Counted from the stretch's first letter, positions 19,977-32,617 are shown. The stretch is DNA of 64,000 bases from Solihabitans fulvus (GCF_008386585.1 NZ_VUOB01000010.1:242984-306983); one strand, 5' to 3'. Notes: a model not told the origin generated them from the letters alone. A program made the numbers and translations.

Positions 19977-21596
19977 TCAGTTGCCTCCCTGCGCGGCGAC
20001 CGGGTCGGCGAACCCGACCTCGGTCATCGTCGCCCCCACTGACGGGGTGATCACGTCAAGCACTGGCTTCGGGTAGACCCCGAGCACCAGGATCAGCGCC
20101 ACCAGCGGCGCAAGCACGGCGATCTCCCGCTTGGACAGGTCGCCGATCGCGGACTTCGCGCCGATCTCCGGAGCGACGGCGGTGCCCGGCCCGCCTGCCA
20201 GGCCGACCAGCGCGGTGCCGCGCACCGGGCCCTGCATGATCCGCTGGTACAGCCACAACACGTACAGCGCGGCGAGCACCATGCCGACGGTCGCGATGAC
20301 CGTGTAGACGGGCTCGCGCGGGTAGGAGCCGATCAGCACCAGGAACTCGCTGACGAAGGAGTTGGTGCCGGGCAACGACAACGTGGACAGCCCCGCGATC
20401 AACAGCATGCCGCCGAGCAGCGGCGTCACCTTCGCCATGCCGCCGTAGTCGGAGATCAGCGTCGACCCGCCCCTGGCGATGATCATGCCGAGCACCAGGA
20501 TCAGCATGCCGGTGGCCAGGCTGTGGTTGAGCATGTAGGACACCGCGCCGACCTCGGACTGCGAGCTGAACGCGAAGATCCCCAACGCGATGAAGCCGAA
20601 GTGCGCGATCGACACGTACGCGATGAGCCGCTTCATGTCCCGCTGGCCGGTGGCCAGCAGCGAGCCGTAGATGACGCCGGCCACCGCGAGCACCAGCACC
20701 AGCGGCGCGAGTTGCTTGCTGGCGGCCGGGAACATCGGCAGGCAGTAGCGCAGGAAGCCGAACGTGCCGACCTTGTCCAGGACGCCGACCAGCAGCACGG
20801 CGACCCCGATCGGGGCCTCCGCGGCCGCGTCGGGCAGCCAGGTGTGCAGCGGCACCAGCGGCGCCTTGATCGCGAACGCCAGGAAGAAGCCGAGGAACAG
20901 CCACACCTGCGTCGAGGTCGGCGCGGTCTTGAGAACCGTGACCAGCGTGGCCCAGTCGAAGGTGCCGGAACCGCCGAGGTGGTCGGCCGAGTAGGCGTAC
21001 GCCCCGATCGCGGAGGCCAGCATGATCAGGCCGCCGAGGAAGGAGTACAGGAAGAACTTCACCGCCGCGTACTGCCTGCGCGCGCCGCCGTAACCGCCGA
21101 TGAGGAAGTACATCGGGATCAGCATGATCTCGAACAGCACGTAGAACAGGAAGACATCGGTCGCCGAGAACACGCCGATGGTGATGGCTTCCTGCAACAG
21201 GATCAGCGACAGGAACCCGCCGGAGGTCCGCCCGGCCGGCAGCTTCTCGACCCAGCCCGCGCCGATGATGACCGGCACGAGCAGCGCGATGACGGCGATC
21301 ATCACCAGCGCGATGCCGTCGATGCCGAACGAGACGTGCACGCCGAAGGAGGCGATCCACTCCACCGAGCTGGTCATCTGCAACCGCGTGCCGCCGGGCT
21401 CGTAGCCGACCCATACCGCGATCGCGAGGACCAGCTCGACCAGCGAGAAGGCCAGCGCGGTGAGCTTCGCCGTCCGGTCGTTGGCGCGGAGCAGCGCGAC
21501 CGCGCCCGCGCCGACCAGCGGCAGCACGAGCAGCACGATCAGGAGGGCGGACATGCCACCGCCGCCGCTCGTCGTGACGGGCAGGACGTGGTTCAC
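19977..21596 (-). CDS. nuoM: NADH-quinone oxidoreductase subunit M
   Basis: 539 residues, about 14 membrane helices, the second antiporter-like subunit. [19 protein letters not shown] and [16 protein letters not shown] are diagnostic. The GTG at 21596 overlaps the nuoL stop (GTGA). That start gives a 14-residue leader, and an internal ATG at residue 15 (MSALLIVLL) is an alternative start that fits the first helix. The C-terminal tail ends soon after the last helix. Confidence 0.96.
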   Translation of the reverse strand: MNHVLPVTTSGGGGMSALLIVLLVLPLVGAGAVALLRANDRTAKLTALAFSLVELVLAIAVWVGYEPGGTRLQMTSSVEWIASFGVHVSFGIDGIALVMIAVIALLVPVIIGAGWVEKLPAGRTSGGFLSLILLQEAITIGVFSATDVFLFYVLFEIMLIPMYFLIGGYGGARRQYAAVKFFLYSFLGGLIMLASAIGAYAYSADHLGGSGTFDWATLVTVLKTAPTSTQVWLFLGFFLAFAIKAPLVPLHTWLPDAAAEAPIGVAVLLVGVLDKVGTFGFLRYCLPMFPAASKQLAPLVLVLAVAGVIYGSLLATGQRDMKRLIAYVSIAHFGFIALGIFAFSSQSEVGAVSYMLNHSLATGMLILVLGMIIARGGSTLISDYGGMAKVTPLLGGMLLIAGLSTLSLPGTNSFVSEFLVLIGSYPREPVYTVIATVGMVLAALYVLWLYQRIMQGPVRGTALVGLAGGPGTAVAPEIGAKSAIGDLSKREIAVLAPLVALILVLGVYPKPVLDVITPSVGATMTEVGFADPVAAQGGN

Positions 21597-23581
21597 GAGA
21601 ACCTCACTGCCAGAAGTGCGGCTACCACGAGGATGGATCCTCCCAGCATGCTCAGCGCATAGGAGCGCACGAAACCGGTCTGTGCCCGGCGAAGTCGGCC
21701 CGAGGTGCCGCCGAGCATGGCGGCCAACCCGTTCACCACCCCGTCGACGCCCTTGTTGTCAACGAACACCAGCGCCCTGGTCAGCCAGGTGCCGGGACGT
21801 GCGAACAGCGCCTCGTTGAGGGCGTTGCCGTAGAGGTCCGCCCGCGCGGCACGCACCGGGAAGGACACCCGCGCCGGCCGCGTCACCGGCACCGGCTTGC
21901 GGCCGACGAACAGCCACGCCGCGCCGACCCCGAGCAGCATCAGCACGATCGTCAGGATCGTCACGGTGCCCTTGGGAATGACGAAGTGCTCGCTCTCCTT
22001 GAGGCCGCCGAGGCTCGGTTCGAGCCAGTCGACCAGCCGGTTGCCGACGGAGAGGAACGCGCCTGCCCCGACCGAGCCGATCGCCAGGATGATCATCGGG
22101 ATGGTCATCGACTTCGGCGACTCGTGCGGGTGGAAGTCCTTGCCGTCCGCGGACTTCAGGTCCTTCCAGCGCTTCTCGCCGAAGAAGGTCATCAGCACCA
22201 GGCGGGTCATGTAGAACGCGGTGAGGCCCGCGCCGAGCAGCGCGGCCCCGCCGAACGCCCAGCCGCGCCAACCCTCCTGGCCGAAGGCCGCCTCGATGAT
22301 GGCGTCCTTGGAGAAGTAGCCGGACAGGCCGGGGAAGCCGATCAGCGCGAGGTAGCCGAGGCCGAAGGTGACGAACGTGATCGGCATCAGCCGCCACAGG
22401 CCGCCGAACTTGCGCATGTCGACCTCGTCGTTCATGCCGTGCATCACCGAGCCGGCCCCGAGGAACAGGCCAGCCTTGAAGAAGCCGTGGGTGAGCAGGT
22501 GCATGATGCCCAGCGCGTAACCGAACGGGCCGAGGCCGACCGCGAGGATCATGTAGCCGATCTGGCTGACCGTCGAGTACGCCAACACCTTCTTGATGTC
22601 GTCGTAGGCGCAGCCGACGATGCACCCGATCAGCAGCGTGACCGTGCCGATGATCGTGACGATCAGCCTGCCGTCGCCGGTCAGGTCGTAGATCGGGTTG
22701 GACCGCGCGATCAGGTAGACGCCCGCGGTCACCATCGTCGCCGCGTGGATCAGGGCGGAGACCGGGGTCGGGCCCTCCATCGCGTCGGGCAGCCAGGACT
22801 GGAGCGGGAACTGGCCGGACTTGCCGCACGCGCCGAGCAGGAGCAGCAGCGTGATCGCCAGGATCGTGCCCGACGGCAGCGTGCCGATCTTCGCGAACAC
22901 CTCGGAGTACTGCGTGGTGCCCAGGTTCGCGAACATCAGGAAGATCGCGACGGCGAGGCCGAGGTCGCCGACCCGGTTCATCAGGAACGCCTTCTTGGCG
23001 GCGGTGGCCGCCGACGGCCGGTCCTGGTACCACCCGATCAGCAGGTAGGACGCGAGACCGACGCCCTCCCAGCCGAAGTACAGCGTCACGAACCCGTTGC
23101 CGAGCACCAGCAACAGCATCGCCGCGACGAACAGGTTGAGGTAGGCGAAGAACCGCCGCCGGTCCCGGTCGTGCGACATGTAGCCGACCGAGTAGATGTG
23201 GATCAGCGCGCCGACGCCGGTGATCAGCAGCACGAAGGTCAGCGACAGCGGGTCGAGGCGCAGGCCGAAGTCGACCTTGAGCGCGTTGACCGGGATCCAG
23301 GCGAACAGGTGCAGTTCCTGGGTCCGCTTGTAGGCGTCGAGGCCGGTGGTGGAGAAGAACAACGCGAGGCCGTACACGAAGGTGCCAAGCACCGTCGCCG
23401 AGCCGAGGATGTGTCCCCACTTGTTCGTCCGGCGGCCGCCGACGAGCAGCACTATCGCGCCGAGCGTCGGCAGCGCGAGCAGCAGCCACGCGGAGCCCGC
23501 GAGGCCGGTTGCTCCTTGCGCGTCGGCCGCGAGGTTGGTCACCGCAGACCTGCTTACAGGGTCGAGCGTCAACACCGTCAC
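21593..23581 (-). CDS. nuoL: NADH-quinone oxidoreductase subunit L
   Basis: 662 residues, the largest antiporter-like subunit. [20 protein letters not shown] and [17 protein letters not shown] are clear, and the C-terminal lateral helix region is present. Compared with the usual actinobacterial protein the length is normal. It starts 10 nt after nuoK and overlaps nuoM by 4 nt. The start of the frame ([14 protein letters not shown]) adds a hydrophilic leader before the first helix. Confidence 0.96.
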   Translation of the reverse strand: MTVLTLDPVSRSAVTNLAADAQGATGLAGSAWLLLALPTLGAIVLLVGGRRTNKWGHILGSATVLGTFVYGLALFFSTTGLDAYKRTQELHLFAWIPVNALKVDFGLRLDPLSLTFVLLITGVGALIHIYSVGYMSHDRDRRRFFAYLNLFVAAMLLLVLGNGFVTLYFGWEGVGLASYLLIGWYQDRPSAATAAKKAFLMNRVGDLGLAVAIFLMFANLGTTQYSEVFAKIGTLPSGTILAITLLLLLGACGKSGQFPLQSWLPDAMEGPTPVSALIHAATMVTAGVYLIARSNPIYDLTGDGRLIVTIIGTVTLLIGCIVGCAYDDIKKVLAYSTVSQIGYMILAVGLGPFGYALGIMHLLTHGFFKAGLFLGAGSVMHGMNDEVDMRKFGGLWRLMPITFVTFGLGYLALIGFPGLSGYFSKDAIIEAAFGQEGWRGWAFGGAALLGAGLTAFYMTRLVLMTFFGEKRWKDLKSADGKDFHPHESPKSMTIPMIILAIGSVGAGAFLSVGNRLVDWLEPSLGGLKESEHFVIPKGTVTILTIVLMLLGVGAAWLFVGRKPVPVTRPARVSFPVRAARADLYGNALNEALFARPGTWLTRALVFVDNKGVDGVVNGLAAMLGGTSGRLRRAQTGFVRSYALSMLGGSILVVAALLAVRFS

Positions 23582-23591
23582 CAGTGCCCCT

Positions 23592-23891
23592 TTAGTACTT
23601 CAGCAGGTTGGAGTCGTCGACGGAGGCCGAGCGGCGCGTCCGGAAGATCGACATGATGATGGCGAGACCCACCACGACCTCGGCGGCGGCGACGACCATC
23701 ACGAAGAACGCCATCACCTGACCGTCGAGCGAGCCGTTGATCCTGGCGAAGGTCACCAGGCTCAGGTTCACCGCGTTGAGCATCAGCTCGACGCACATGA
23801 ACACCACGACGGCGTTGCGCCGCACCAGCACGCCGACCGCGCCGAGGCTGAACAGCACCGCGGACAGCAGCAGGTAGTAGGACGGGGTCAC
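23592..23891 (-). CDS. nuoK: NADH-quinone oxidoreductase subunit K
   Basis: 99 residues with three membrane helices. [20 protein letters not shown] carries the conserved glutamate of the proton path and [19 protein letters not shown] the second one. The GTG at 23891 overlaps the stop of a 26-residue mini-frame (GTGA), and its GAGGAGG ribosome-binding site lies inside that frame. See the two mini-frames and the duplication described for 23886-24031. Confidence 0.96.
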   Translation of the reverse strand: MTPSYYLLLSAVLFSLGAVGVLVRRNAVVVFMCVELMLNAVNLSLVTFARINGSLDGQVMAFFVMVVAAAEVVVGLAIIMSIFRTRRSASVDDSNLLKY

Positions 23892-23968
23892 GAGACCTCC
23901 TCGCTAACGCTCGTCGACCACGTGCCCAACGGTGCTGTGTTGAACGGTGCCCTCGCAAGCTCGGTCAC
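23888..23968 (-). CDS. Mini-frame 2 between nuoJ and nuoK (26 residues)
   Basis: GTG at 23968 to TGA at 23888 encodes a peptide beginning [15 protein letters not shown] and ending SVSEEVS. It is preceded by GAGGAGGTCTC, overlaps the stop of mini-frame 1 by GTGA, and its own stop overlaps the nuoK start by GTGA. It is a paralogue of mini-frame 1 with five extra codons (TWSTS region). It is too short for a fold. It may simply carry the nuoK ribosome-binding site, or encode a small complex I accessory peptide. Translation is likely by position; function is unknown. Confidence 0.5.
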   Translation of the reverse strand: MTELARAPFNTAPLGTWSTSVSEEVS

Positions 23969-24030
23969 GAGACCTCCTCGCTAGTGCCCAGGTGTGCCGG
24001 GTTGATCGGCGCCCTCGCGAACTCGGTCAC
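23965..24030 (-). CDS. Mini-frame 1 between nuoJ and nuoK (21 residues)
   Basis: GTG at 24030 to TGA at 23965 encodes a peptide beginning [15 protein letters not shown] and ending TSEEVS. The GTG overlaps the nuoJ stop (GTGA) and the TGA overlaps the mini-frame 2 start. It aligns with mini-frame 2 at both ends (MTE-ARAP and SEEVS), so one arose by duplication of the other. No hydrophobic segment or motif is present. It could be only a coupling device that keeps ribosomes moving from nuoJ to nuoK. Confidence 0.5.
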   Translation of the reverse strand: MTEFARAPINPAHLGTSEEVS

Positions 24031-24881
24031 GCCAGGTCCTCCTTCGTGCCGCTGAGCGCGTGCGCGTCCGGGCCATCGGCCGTGCCGGACACCTCGGCGA
24101 GGTCGTCGGCGAGGCTCTCCTTGGCGGTGGACTCGATCAGCTCGGACAACGACTCCGGCGCGATCGAGCCGTCCGGCAGCAGCGCCGGAGTGGCCACGGA
24201 GTTGGCCGTGGCGAACACACCGGGGCCTGGCAGCGGGCTGGGCCGGTTGCCCTGGAAGCGTTCCTCGACCAGTTCGCGCTGGGTCTTCTTGACGCCCTTG
24301 GCGTTGCGGTCGCTGAAGCCGAGCACCATCGCGCCGATGGCCGCGGTGATCAGCAGCGCCGAGGTCAGCTCGAACGGGAACAGGAAGTCGGTGAACAGCG
24401 AGGTGCCGATGTTGGCGACGTTGCCGCCGTTCACCGTGTTCTGCTTGGCGAGGCCGACCGAGGTGACGTTGGTCAACGCCCGCGCGACCGCGCTGACCAC
24501 CAGGCCGGCGAAGCCGACGCCGAACACGATGGCCGCCAGCCGCTGCCCGCGCAGCACCTCGACGACGGAGTCCGAGCTGTCCCTGCCGACCAGCATGAGC
24601 ACGAACAGGAACAGCATCATGATCGCGCCGGTGTAGACGATGATCTGCACGAAACCGAGGAACGGCGCCTGCTGCACCATGTAGATCACGCCGAGGTTGA
24701 GCATGGTCAGCGCGAGCCACAGCGCGGAGTGCACCGCGTTGCGCGCGAACAGCATGCCGAGCGCGCCCGCGAGCGCCAGCGGCCCGAGGATCCAGAAGGC
24801 GATGGCCTCGCCGGTGGACACGGTGTCGGCGGCCTGGGCCGCGGTCTGCGCGGCCGTCTGCGTCAGGAACAGGGCGCTCAC
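24027..24881 (-). CDS. nuoJ: NADH-quinone oxidoreductase subunit J
   Basis: 284 residues. Five membrane helices occupy about residues 25-185 ([40 protein letters not shown]), followed by a 100-residue hydrophilic acidic tail typical of actinobacterial NuoJ. The GTG at 24881 overlaps the nuoI stop, and its TGA overlaps mini-frame 1. The tail ends in SGTKEDLA. Confidence 0.95.
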   Translation of the reverse strand: MSALFLTQTAAQTAAQAADTVSTGEAIAFWILGPLALAGALGMLFARNAVHSALWLALTMLNLGVIYMVQQAPFLGFVQIIVYTGAIMMLFLFVLMLVGRDSSDSVVEVLRGQRLAAIVFGVGFAGLVVSAVARALTNVTSVGLAKQNTVNGGNVANIGTSLFTDFLFPFELTSALLITAAIGAMVLGFSDRNAKGVKKTQRELVEERFQGNRPSPLPGPGVFATANSVATPALLPDGSIAPESLSELIESTAKESLADDLAEVSGTADGPDAHALSGTKEDLA

Positions 24882-25402
24882 CTGGCCTGCTCCCCGCCGC
24901 GCGCCAGCTCAGGACCCTTGACGTAGTAGTCGTCGCTGTCGCCGAGCCGCATCGGGTGCGGCGGCTGCTCCATGCCGGGCAGCAGCGGCGCGAGCAGCTG
25001 CTCCTTGGTGTAGATCAGCCGCTGCCGGTCGTCGTCGGCCAGCTCGAACTCGTTGGTCATGGTCAGCGAGCGGGTCGGGCACGCCTCGATGCACAGGCCG
25101 CAGCCGATGCAGCGCAGGTAGTTGATCTGGTAGTCGGCGCCGAACCGCTCGCCAGGCGAGAAGCGGGCTTCCTCGGTGTTGTCGCCGCCCTCGACGAAGA
25201 TCGCGTCGGCCGGGCAGGCCCAGGCGCACAGCTCGCAGCCGACGCACTTCTCCAGCCCGTCCGGGTGCCGGTTGAGCTGGTGCCGCCCGTGGTAGCGGGG
25301 CGCGGTGATCTTCTTGACCTCGGGGTACTCCTCGGTGATGACCTTCTTGAACATCGTCGAGAAGGTGACCCCGAACCCCTTGACGGAATCAAAGACTCCC
25401 AT
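24878..25402 (-). CDS. nuoI: NADH-quinone oxidoreductase subunit I
   Basis: 174 residues with two [4Fe-4S] motifs, [18 protein letters not shown] and [18 protein letters not shown], which carry electrons from NuoG towards NuoB. An N-terminal amphipathic region ([20 protein letters not shown]) is present, unlike in the orphan NuoI-like protein at 3434-3853. The ATG at 25402 is taken, with a GTG one codon earlier. It overlaps the 3' end of nuoH by 14 nt. Confidence 0.96.
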   Translation of the reverse strand: MGVFDSVKGFGVTFSTMFKKVITEEYPEVKKITAPRYHGRHQLNRHPDGLEKCVGCELCAWACPADAIFVEGGDNTEEARFSPGERFGADYQINYLRCIGCGLCIEACPTRSLTMTNEFELADDDRQRLIYTKEQLLAPLLPGMEQPPHPMRLGDSDDYYVKGPELARGGEQAR

Positions 25403-26711
25403 CACCGGTCTCCTTGTCTGCCGCAGCGACAGCCGCCGGCTCCATTTCCCGTTCGGCGGGTTCCGGCGCGGCCGGCAGCCTCCGACGCGGAGGTGACTTG
25501 GGCACCGAGAGATCCAGTGGCGGCAACGGATACCCGCTGCCCGTCACCGGCACGAACTCCTCGTCGTCGGCCACCCGTTTGTCCGGCAGCAGCAGCGCGA
25601 ACACCAGCAGCACGACGATGCCGACGCCGAAGAAGATCAGCCGTTGACCCGTGGTGACACCCGGGGTGTTCCACAGCGCGTTGGACGCGGCGATCAGCAC
25701 GATCCACACCAGGCTGACCGGGACGAGGACCTTCCAGCCAAGCCGCATGAACTGGTCGTAGCGCAGGCGGGGCAGCGTGCCGCGCAGCCAGACGAACACG
25801 AACAGGAAGAAGAACGTCTTGCCGACGAACCACAGGATCGGCCACCAGCCGGTGTTCAGCACACCGCCGTCGATCGCGGACAGTGGCCACGGCGCCCGCC
25901 AGCCGCCGAGGAACAGCGTGGTGGCCAGCGCGGACACCACGACCATGTTCACGTACTCGGCGAGGAAGAACAGCGCGAACTTCAGCGAGCTGTACTCCGT
26001 GTGGAAGCCGCCGACCAGCTCGGACTCCGCCTCGGGGAGGTCGAACGGCGCGCGGTTGGTCTCGCCGACCATGGAGATCGCGTACACCACGAAGCTCACC
26101 GGGAGCAGCCAGAAGTACCAGCCGCCCTCCTGCGCATTGACGATGTCCGAAGTGGACAGTGAGTGTGAGCGCAGGATGACGCCGACGATCGACAGGCCCA
26201 TCGCGATCTCGTAGGAGATCACCTGGGCCGCCGAGCGCAGCGAGCCGAGCAGCGGGTACGGCGAGCCGGACGCCCAGCCGGACAACACGATCCCGTACAC
26301 GCCGAGCGAGGAGCACGCCAGGATCACCAGCACGCCGACCGGCAGGTCGACGAGCTGGAGCGCTGTGTGGTGCCCGAACATCGTCACGTCGGGGCCGAAC
26401 GGGATCACCGAGAAGGCGAGGAACGCCGGGATGGCGGAGATGATCGGCGCGAGGAAGTAGACCCACTTGTCGGCGACGACCGGGCGGATGTCCTCCTTGA
26501 ACGCCAGCTTCAGGCCGTCCGCGAGGGACTGCAACAGGCCGAACGGGCCGACCCGGTTGGGGCCGGGCCGGTGCTGCATGCGGCCGACGACCCTGCGCTC
26601 CAGCCAGATCATGAACAGGGTCATCACGACGCCGAAGGCGAAGATCGCGACGACCTTGATGATGCTCAGCCAGAGCGGGTCGTCCGCGATGAGTTCCGCG
26701 GTGGTTTTCAT
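25389..26711 (-). CDS. nuoH: NADH-quinone oxidoreductase subunit H
   Basis: 440 residues with eight membrane helices. [20 protein letters not shown] and [20 protein letters not shown] are the signatures of the quinone-channel subunit. The first loops would face NuoD and NuoB. A C-terminal hydrophilic extension of roughly 80 residues rich in Pro and Glu follows the last helix, usual for actinobacteria. The ATG at 26711 overlaps the nuoG stop (ATGA). Confidence 0.96.
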   Translation of the reverse strand: MKTTAELIADDPLWLSIIKVVAIFAFGVVMTLFMIWLERRVVGRMQHRPGPNRVGPFGLLQSLADGLKLAFKEDIRPVVADKWVYFLAPIISAIPAFLAFSVIPFGPDVTMFGHHTALQLVDLPVGVLVILACSSLGVYGIVLSGWASGSPYPLLGSLRSAAQVISYEIAMGLSIVGVILRSHSLSTSDIVNAQEGGWYFWLLPVSFVVYAISMVGETNRAPFDLPEAESELVGGFHTEYSSLKFALFFLAEYVNMVVVSALATTLFLGGWRAPWPLSAIDGGVLNTGWWPILWFVGKTFFFLFVFVWLRGTLPRLRYDQFMRLGWKVLVPVSLVWIVLIAASNALWNTPGVTTGQRLIFFGVGIVVLLVFALLLPDKRVADDEEFVPVTGSGYPLPPLDLSVPKSPPRRRLPAAPEPAEREMEPAAVAAADKETGDGSL

Positions 26712-29146
26712 GCGTTCCCTCCGACGACGTTCACGATCGCGCCGTGCCCGACGGCGAGGCTGCGCCGCACCGTGGACGAACCCGAGTTGCCCGGCAGCCA
26801 GACGACGCCGCTCGGCAGGTCGGCGAGTTCGAGGGGCAGCGTCACCGCGCCCCGGTCGCTGCTCACCGTGATCAGTTGGCCCGCCTCGACGCCGAGGCTC
26901 TCGGCGGTCGCCGCAGACAGCGTCGCGACGACCGGGCGGGCGGTGCCGGCCAGGTTCGGCTCCTCGTCCTGCATGGAGCCGTTGTCCAGCAGCCGCCGCC
27001 AGGTGGCCAGGACCGCCTGTCCCGCACCGGGTTCCGGCACGCTCGACGCCGCGACCGACGGCCGGGCGCCCGAGGGACGGCCGGTGCCGCCGAGCCTGGC
27101 CAGGTCGGCCGCCGCGGCGGCCGGGGTCTGGGTGAACAGGTCCGCGTCCATCTCGACCGCGAGGGTGTCGAGCACCCGGCAGTCCGACAGCGCGCCGGTG
27201 CCGTCCAGCGTGCTGCGGAACGCCCGGCTGCGGCCCTCCCAGTTGCGGTAGCTGCCGGCCTTCTCGGCGGCGGGCGCGATGGGCAGCACCACGTCGGCGT
27301 GCGCGGTGACCGCGCTCGGCCGCAGTTCCAGGCTGACCACGAAACCCGCCGTTGCCAACGCCTTCTCGGCCAGCTCGGGGTCGGCCAGGTCGCCGGGGTC
27401 GACGCCGCCGACGACCAGGGCCGCCAGCTCGCCGGCCGCCGCGGCCGCGATGATGCCGTCGGTGTCGCGGCCGGGCTCGGCCGGCAGCGCGCCTTGGGTG
27501 AGGCCCCAGGCCAGCTCGACCTCGGCGCGGGCCTGCTGGTCGATGACCAGCCGGCCGCCGGGCAGCAGCGTCGGCGCGGCGCCGACGTCGAGCGCGCCGC
27601 GTTCGCCAGCGCGGCGCGGGATCCACGCGATCGCGGCCCCGGTGCGCTCGGCCAGCCGGAGCACCGAGGACAGCAGCCCGGGCACCTCGGCGGCGCGCTC
27701 GCCGACGAGCAGCACCGCGCCGTCCGAGGACAGCGCGCCGGTCACGTCCTCGGCGAGGCCGTCCAGGACGGCAGGCTCGCCGCCGGGCACCGAGGACAGC
27801 AGCGTGCCGAAGCTCTTCTCCACGCCGGGAGTGGCGAACTGGCCGAGGTGGAAGACCTTCGTGGTGCCCTTGCGGGCCGCCTTGCGCAGCCGCAGGAAGA
27901 CGATCGGCGACTCCTCCTCCGGCTCGAACGCCACGCACAGCACGGCGGGCGCGGCGGCCAGGCCGAGGTAGCTGACGCCGCCGTCCGCCGGGTTGGTGCC
28001 GACGACCGTCGAGGCGAGGAAGTCCAGCTCCTCCGCGGAGTGCGGGCGCGCCCGGAAGTCGATGTCGTTGGTGCGCAACGCGACCCTGGCGAACTTCGCG
28101 TACGCGTAGGCGTCCTCGACGGTCAGCCTGCCGCCGGTGAGCACGCCGACTCCCTTGCCGGCCCTGGCCTTGGCGAGCCCGGCCGCGGCGACCTGGAGCG
28201 CCTCGGTCCACGAGCTCTCTCGCAGCTCACCGCTGTCCTCGTCGCGCACCAGCGGACGGAGCAGCCGGTCGGCGGCGGTGGCGTAGGTGAAGCCGAACCG
28301 CCCCTTGTCGCAGTTCCACTCCTCGTTGACCTCGGCGTCGTCGGCGGCCAGTCGCCTGGTCACCTTGCCGCGCCGCCAGTCGGTGCGCTGTGCGCAGCCC
28401 GACGAGCAGTGCTCGCAGACGCTCGGCGTGGACACCAGGTCGAACGGGCGCGACCGGAACCGGTAGGCCGCGCTGGTCAGCGCGCCGACCGGGCAGATCT
28501 GGATGGTGTTGCCGGAGAAGTAGGACTGGAACGGCTTCTGCTCCGACACGCCGATCTGCTGCTGCGAGCCGCGTTCGAGCAGCTCGATGAACGGGTCGCC
28601 GGCGATCTGCGCGGAGAACCTGGTGCAGCGCTGGCACAACACGCAGCGCTCGCGGTCCAGCAGCACCTGCGTGGAGATCGCGATCGGCTTGGGGAAGGTG
28701 CGCTTGCGCTCGTGGAACCGCGAGTCGCCCCTGCCGTGCTTGAGCGCCTGGTTCTGGAGCGGGCACTCGCCGCCCTTGTCGCAGATCGGGCAGTCCAGCG
28801 GGTGGTTGATGAGCAACAGCTCCATCACGCCCGACTGGGCCTTCGCCGCGACGGGCGAGCTGAGCTGCGTGCGCACCACCATGCCGTCGGCGACGGTCAT
28901 CGTGCAGGAGGCCTGGGGCTTGGGCATGGGTCGCCCGCCCATCTCGACCTCGACGAGGCACTGCCGGCAGGCGCCTGCTGGGTCGAGCAGCGGGTGGTCG
29001 CAGAAGCGCGGCACCACGATGCCCAGCCGCTCCGCCGTGCGGATCAGCAGCTCGCCCTTGGGCGCGACGACCTCGAAGCCATCGATGGTGAGCTTGACGT
29101 GGCCCTCGGGGACCACCAGCTCGCTCTTCTCGGGTGCCAGAGTCAT
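26708..29146 (-). CDS. nuoG: NADH-quinone oxidoreductase subunit G
   Basis: 812 residues. An N-terminal [2Fe-2S] ferredoxin domain ([12 protein letters not shown] at about residues 61-72) is followed by the His-Cys3 cluster site ([17 protein letters not shown]), a 2[4Fe-4S] part with [11 protein letters not shown], and a molybdopterin-oxidoreductase-like domain. The last has no cofactor role in complex I. It passes electrons from NuoF/E to NuoI. It begins 2 nt after nuoF ends. Confidence 0.96.
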   Translation of the reverse strand: MTLAPEKSELVVPEGHVKLTIDGFEVVAPKGELLIRTAERLGIVVPRFCDHPLLDPAGACRQCLVEVEMGGRPMPKPQASCTMTVADGMVVRTQLSSPVAAKAQSGVMELLLINHPLDCPICDKGGECPLQNQALKHGRGDSRFHERKRTFPKPIAISTQVLLDRERCVLCQRCTRFSAQIAGDPFIELLERGSQQQIGVSEQKPFQSYFSGNTIQICPVGALTSAAYRFRSRPFDLVSTPSVCEHCSSGCAQRTDWRRGKVTRRLAADDAEVNEEWNCDKGRFGFTYATAADRLLRPLVRDEDSGELRESSWTEALQVAAAGLAKARAGKGVGVLTGGRLTVEDAYAYAKFARVALRTNDIDFRARPHSAEELDFLASTVVGTNPADGGVSYLGLAAAPAVLCVAFEPEEESPIVFLRLRKAARKGTTKVFHLGQFATPGVEKSFGTLLSSVPGGEPAVLDGLAEDVTGALSSDGAVLLVGERAAEVPGLLSSVLRLAERTGAAIAWIPRRAGERGALDVGAAPTLLPGGRLVIDQQARAEVELAWGLTQGALPAEPGRDTDGIIAAAAAGELAALVVGGVDPGDLADPELAEKALATAGFVVSLELRPSAVTAHADVVLPIAPAAEKAGSYRNWEGRSRAFRSTLDGTGALSDCRVLDTLAVEMDADLFTQTPAAAAADLARLGGTGRPSGARPSVAASSVPEPGAGQAVLATWRRLLDNGSMQDEEPNLAGTARPVVATLSAATAESLGVEAGQLITVSSDRGAVTLPLELADLPSGVVWLPGNSGSSTVRRSLAVGHGAIVNVVGGNA

Positions 29147-29148
29147 GG

Positions 29149-30456
<1,308 letters not shown>

Positions 30457-30466
30457 CGCGGCCCCC

Positions 30467-31249
30467 TCACTTCTTGTCCGGCGCGGCCGGCAGGTCGACG
30501 TGGTCGGGCATGGCGGGCGCCGTCCAGCCGCGCTCGGCGGCCAGCGCCGCGCCGCGCACGGTCTCGGCGGCCGCCGACGGCCCGTCGAGGTCGGCCTCGC
30601 GGCCGTCGAAGAACCCGGCGAGCTGGAGGGAGACCTCGCGGAAGCCGGTCAGCGGCGCGCCCCTGGTCGGCGCGGGCTTCTGCCCTGCCTGCAACGACTC
30701 CACGAGTTCCAGGGCCGACTCCGGCGTCTGGTTGTCGTAGAACTCGTAGTTGACCTGGAGCACCGGGCCGAGGTCGCAGGCGGCGAGGCACTCGGCGTGC
30801 TCCAGCGTGATGGAGCCGGTCGTGCCGGGCTCGCCCGAGGTCTCCTCGTGGCCCAACGGCTTTCCGTCGCTGCCGAGGTGCTCACGCAGCCGCGCGTAGA
30901 TGGCGTCCCCGCCGAGCATCGCGCACAGGGTGTTGGTGCAGACGCTGACCAGGTGCTCGCCGCAGGGCTTGCGCTTGTACATCGTGTAGAACGTGGCGAC
31001 CGCGCTGACCTCGGCGGCGGTCAGGTCGAGCTGAGCCGCGCAGAACGCGATGCCGGACTGGCTCACGTGCCCCTGCACCGACTGCACGAGGTGCAGCATG
31101 GGCAGCAGCGCGGAACGGGGCACCGGGTAGCGCGCGATGATCTGCCGCGCCTTCTCGACGATGTCCGCGCCGAACACGCTGGTGTCCACGGCGTCCTGCT
31201 CGGGGCCCGTCCCCGCAGGGGACTCCTTCATCTGGGTCAACGTCCACAC
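30467..31249 (-). CDS. nuoE: NADH-quinone oxidoreductase subunit E
   Basis: 260 residues. The thioredoxin-like [2Fe-2S] domain has CTNTLCAMLGG and the second cysteine pair in AECLAACDLGP. A C-terminal extension of about 70 residues is common in actinobacteria. The start is uncertain: GTG at 31249 or ATG at 31231, neither with a good ribosome-binding site. This is unusual for the operon and coincides with the place where nuoD should be: only 28 nt separate this gene from nuoC. Confidence 0.94.
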   Translation of the reverse strand: MWTLTQMKESPAGTGPEQDAVDTSVFGADIVEKARQIIARYPVPRSALLPMLHLVQSVQGHVSQSGIAFCAAQLDLTAAEVSAVATFYTMYKRKPCGEHLVSVCTNTLCAMLGGDAIYARLREHLGSDGKPLGHEETSGEPGTTGSITLEHAECLAACDLGPVLQVNYEFYDNQTPESALELVESLQAGQKPAPTRGAPLTGFREVSLQLAGFFDGREADLDGPSAAAETVRGAALAAERGWTAPAMPDHVDLPAAPDKK

Positions 31250-31277
31250 CCGCCCATCGCCTGCGCTGACTGGAGGT

Positions 31278-32069
31278 TCACGAGTACGACCGCCGCTGGT
31301 CGGGCGGGGGGATCTCGGCGCCCTTGTACTCCACCGGGATGCCGCCGAGCGGGTAGTCCTTGCGCTGCGGGTGGCCGTCCCAGTCGTCCGGCATGAGGAT
31401 CCTGGTCAGCGCGGGATGGCCGTCGTAGATGATGCCGAACATGTCCCACGCCTCGCGCTCCTGCCAGTCGGCCGTCGGGTAGACCGACACGACGCTCGGC
31501 AGGTGCGGGTCGGCCACGTCGACGGCGACCTCGAGGCGGATGCGCCTGCGAAAGGTCATCGAGGTGAGGTGATAGACCGAGTGCAGCCGCTGCGGGATGT
31601 CGACGCCGTAGTCGACGCCGGACACCGAGCTGCACAGCTCGAACCGCAGCGCAGGGTCGTCCCGCAGGATCCGGCACACCTCGACGAGGTGGTCGCGGAG
31701 CAGGTAGAAGGTGATCTCGCCGCGGTCAACGGTGATCTGCGCGATGGTGTCGGCCGGCAGGCCCCGCTCGCGGATGGCGCCGATCAGCTCGTCGGCGACC
31801 TCGTCGAACCAGCCGCCGAAGGGCCGTTCGGCCGGCGGCGCGACGTGCGCCGGCAGCCGGAGGCCGCCGAACCCGGAGGTGTCGCCGGAGCCGGACACGT
31901 TGAACATGCCCTTGCGTGCGCGGCCGGCGACCAGGGGGCTGTCCTTGGCCTCGGCGGGCTGCGTGCCGTTGGCCCTCGGCTCGAGGCCGTCGGCCGGGCG
32001 GTCCGCGCTGGACTGCTCGCCGCCGGGCACGGGCTTGTTCGCGGAGTCGTCGCTGCTCATCGTGTTCAC
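31278..32069 (-). CDS. nuoC: NADH-quinone oxidoreductase subunit C
   Basis: 263 residues. The core has [19 protein letters not shown] and [18 protein letters not shown], the contact region for NuoD, and ends [13 protein letters not shown] as actinobacterial NuoC proteins do, so it is complete and not a NuoCD fusion. About 60 variable residues precede the domain. It overlaps nuoB by 4 nt. The next gene downstream is nuoE, not nuoD. Confidence 0.95.
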   Translation of the reverse strand: MNTMSSDDSANKPVPGGEQSSADRPADGLEPRANGTQPAEAKDSPLVAGRARKGMFNVSGSGDTSGFGGLRLPAHVAPPAERPFGGWFDEVADELIGAIRERGLPADTIAQITVDRGEITFYLLRDHLVEVCRILRDDPALRFELCSSVSGVDYGVDIPQRLHSVYHLTSMTFRRRIRLEVAVDVADPHLPSVVSVYPTADWQEREAWDMFGIIYDGHPALTRILMPDDWDGHPQRKDYPLGGIPVEYKGAEIPPPDQRRSYS

Positions 32070-32617
32070 CTCTTCTTCGCGAAGCGGACCGAGGACGGGA
32101 TCAACTCGGTGCGCTGGCCGCTCTCGGCCTTGATCGCGGCCCTGGTCTGGCCGAGCGGTTCGTCCATGATCTTCGCGTGGATCTTGAGGATCGCGTCGAT
32201 CAACATCTCGGGGCGGGGTGGGCAGCCCGGCAGGTACATGTCCACCGGGACGATGTGGTCGACGCCCTGCACCACGGCGTAGTTGTTGAACATGCCGCCG
32301 GAGGACGCGCAGACGCCCATCGCCAGCACCCAGCGCGGCTCGGGCATCTGGTCGTAGATCTGCCGCAGCACCGGGGCCATCTTGTTGGTGACCCGGCCGG
32401 CCACGATCATCAGGTCGGCCTGGCGCGGCGACGCGCGGAAGACCTCCATGCCGAAGCGAGCCAGATCGTAGCGCGGCCCGCCGGTCGTCATCATCTCGAT
32501 GGCACAGCAGGCCAACCCGAAGGTCGCCGGCCAGAGCGAGGACTTGCGCGTCCAGTTGACCAGTTTCTCCACGCTGGTCAGCAGGATCCCGTTGGGAAGC
32601 TTCTCCTCAAGACCCAT
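32066..32617 (-). CDS. nuoB: NADH-quinone oxidoreductase subunit B
   Basis: 183 residues. The N2 cluster ligands are Cys37 and Cys38 ([10 protein letters not shown]), Cys103 (MGVCASSGG) and Cys132 (LPGCPPRPE). N2 hands electrons to menaquinone at the NuoB/NuoD interface. The ATG at 32617 gives the usual [13 protein letters not shown] start. It follows nuoA by 32 nt and overlaps nuoC. About one third of positions match the orphan NuoB by eye, so the two are old paralogues. Confidence 0.96.
   Translation of the reverse strand: MGLEEKLPNGILLTSVEKLVNWTRKSSLWPATFGLACCAIEMMTTGGPRYDLARFGMEVFRASPRQADLMIVAGRVTNKMAPVLRQIYDQMPEPRWVLAMGVCASSGGMFNNYAVVQGVDHIVPVDMYLPGCPPRPEMLIDAILKIHAKIMDEPLGQTRAAIKAESGQRTELIPSSVRFAKKR

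Larger units (their letters stand above)
23886..24031. repeat. Imperfect tandem duplication between nuoJ and nuoK
   Basis: The 21-nt block at 23886-23906 recurs exactly at 23963-23983 (it contains GGTCACGAGACCTCCTCGC). The block GCCCTCGC(A/G)(A/G)(G/A)CTCGGTCACG occurs at 23948-23968 and 24011-24031. Together they show that a unit of about 62-77 bp, holding a start codon, a short frame and a ribosome-binding site, was duplicated; the copies have since diverged and differ by a 15-nt insertion. Confidence 0.85.

Noticed and set aside
31237..31277. Remnant of nuoD in the nuoC-nuoE junction
   Set aside because: The 28 nt match neither end of a typical NuoD coding sequence that I know, so no fragment could be claimed.
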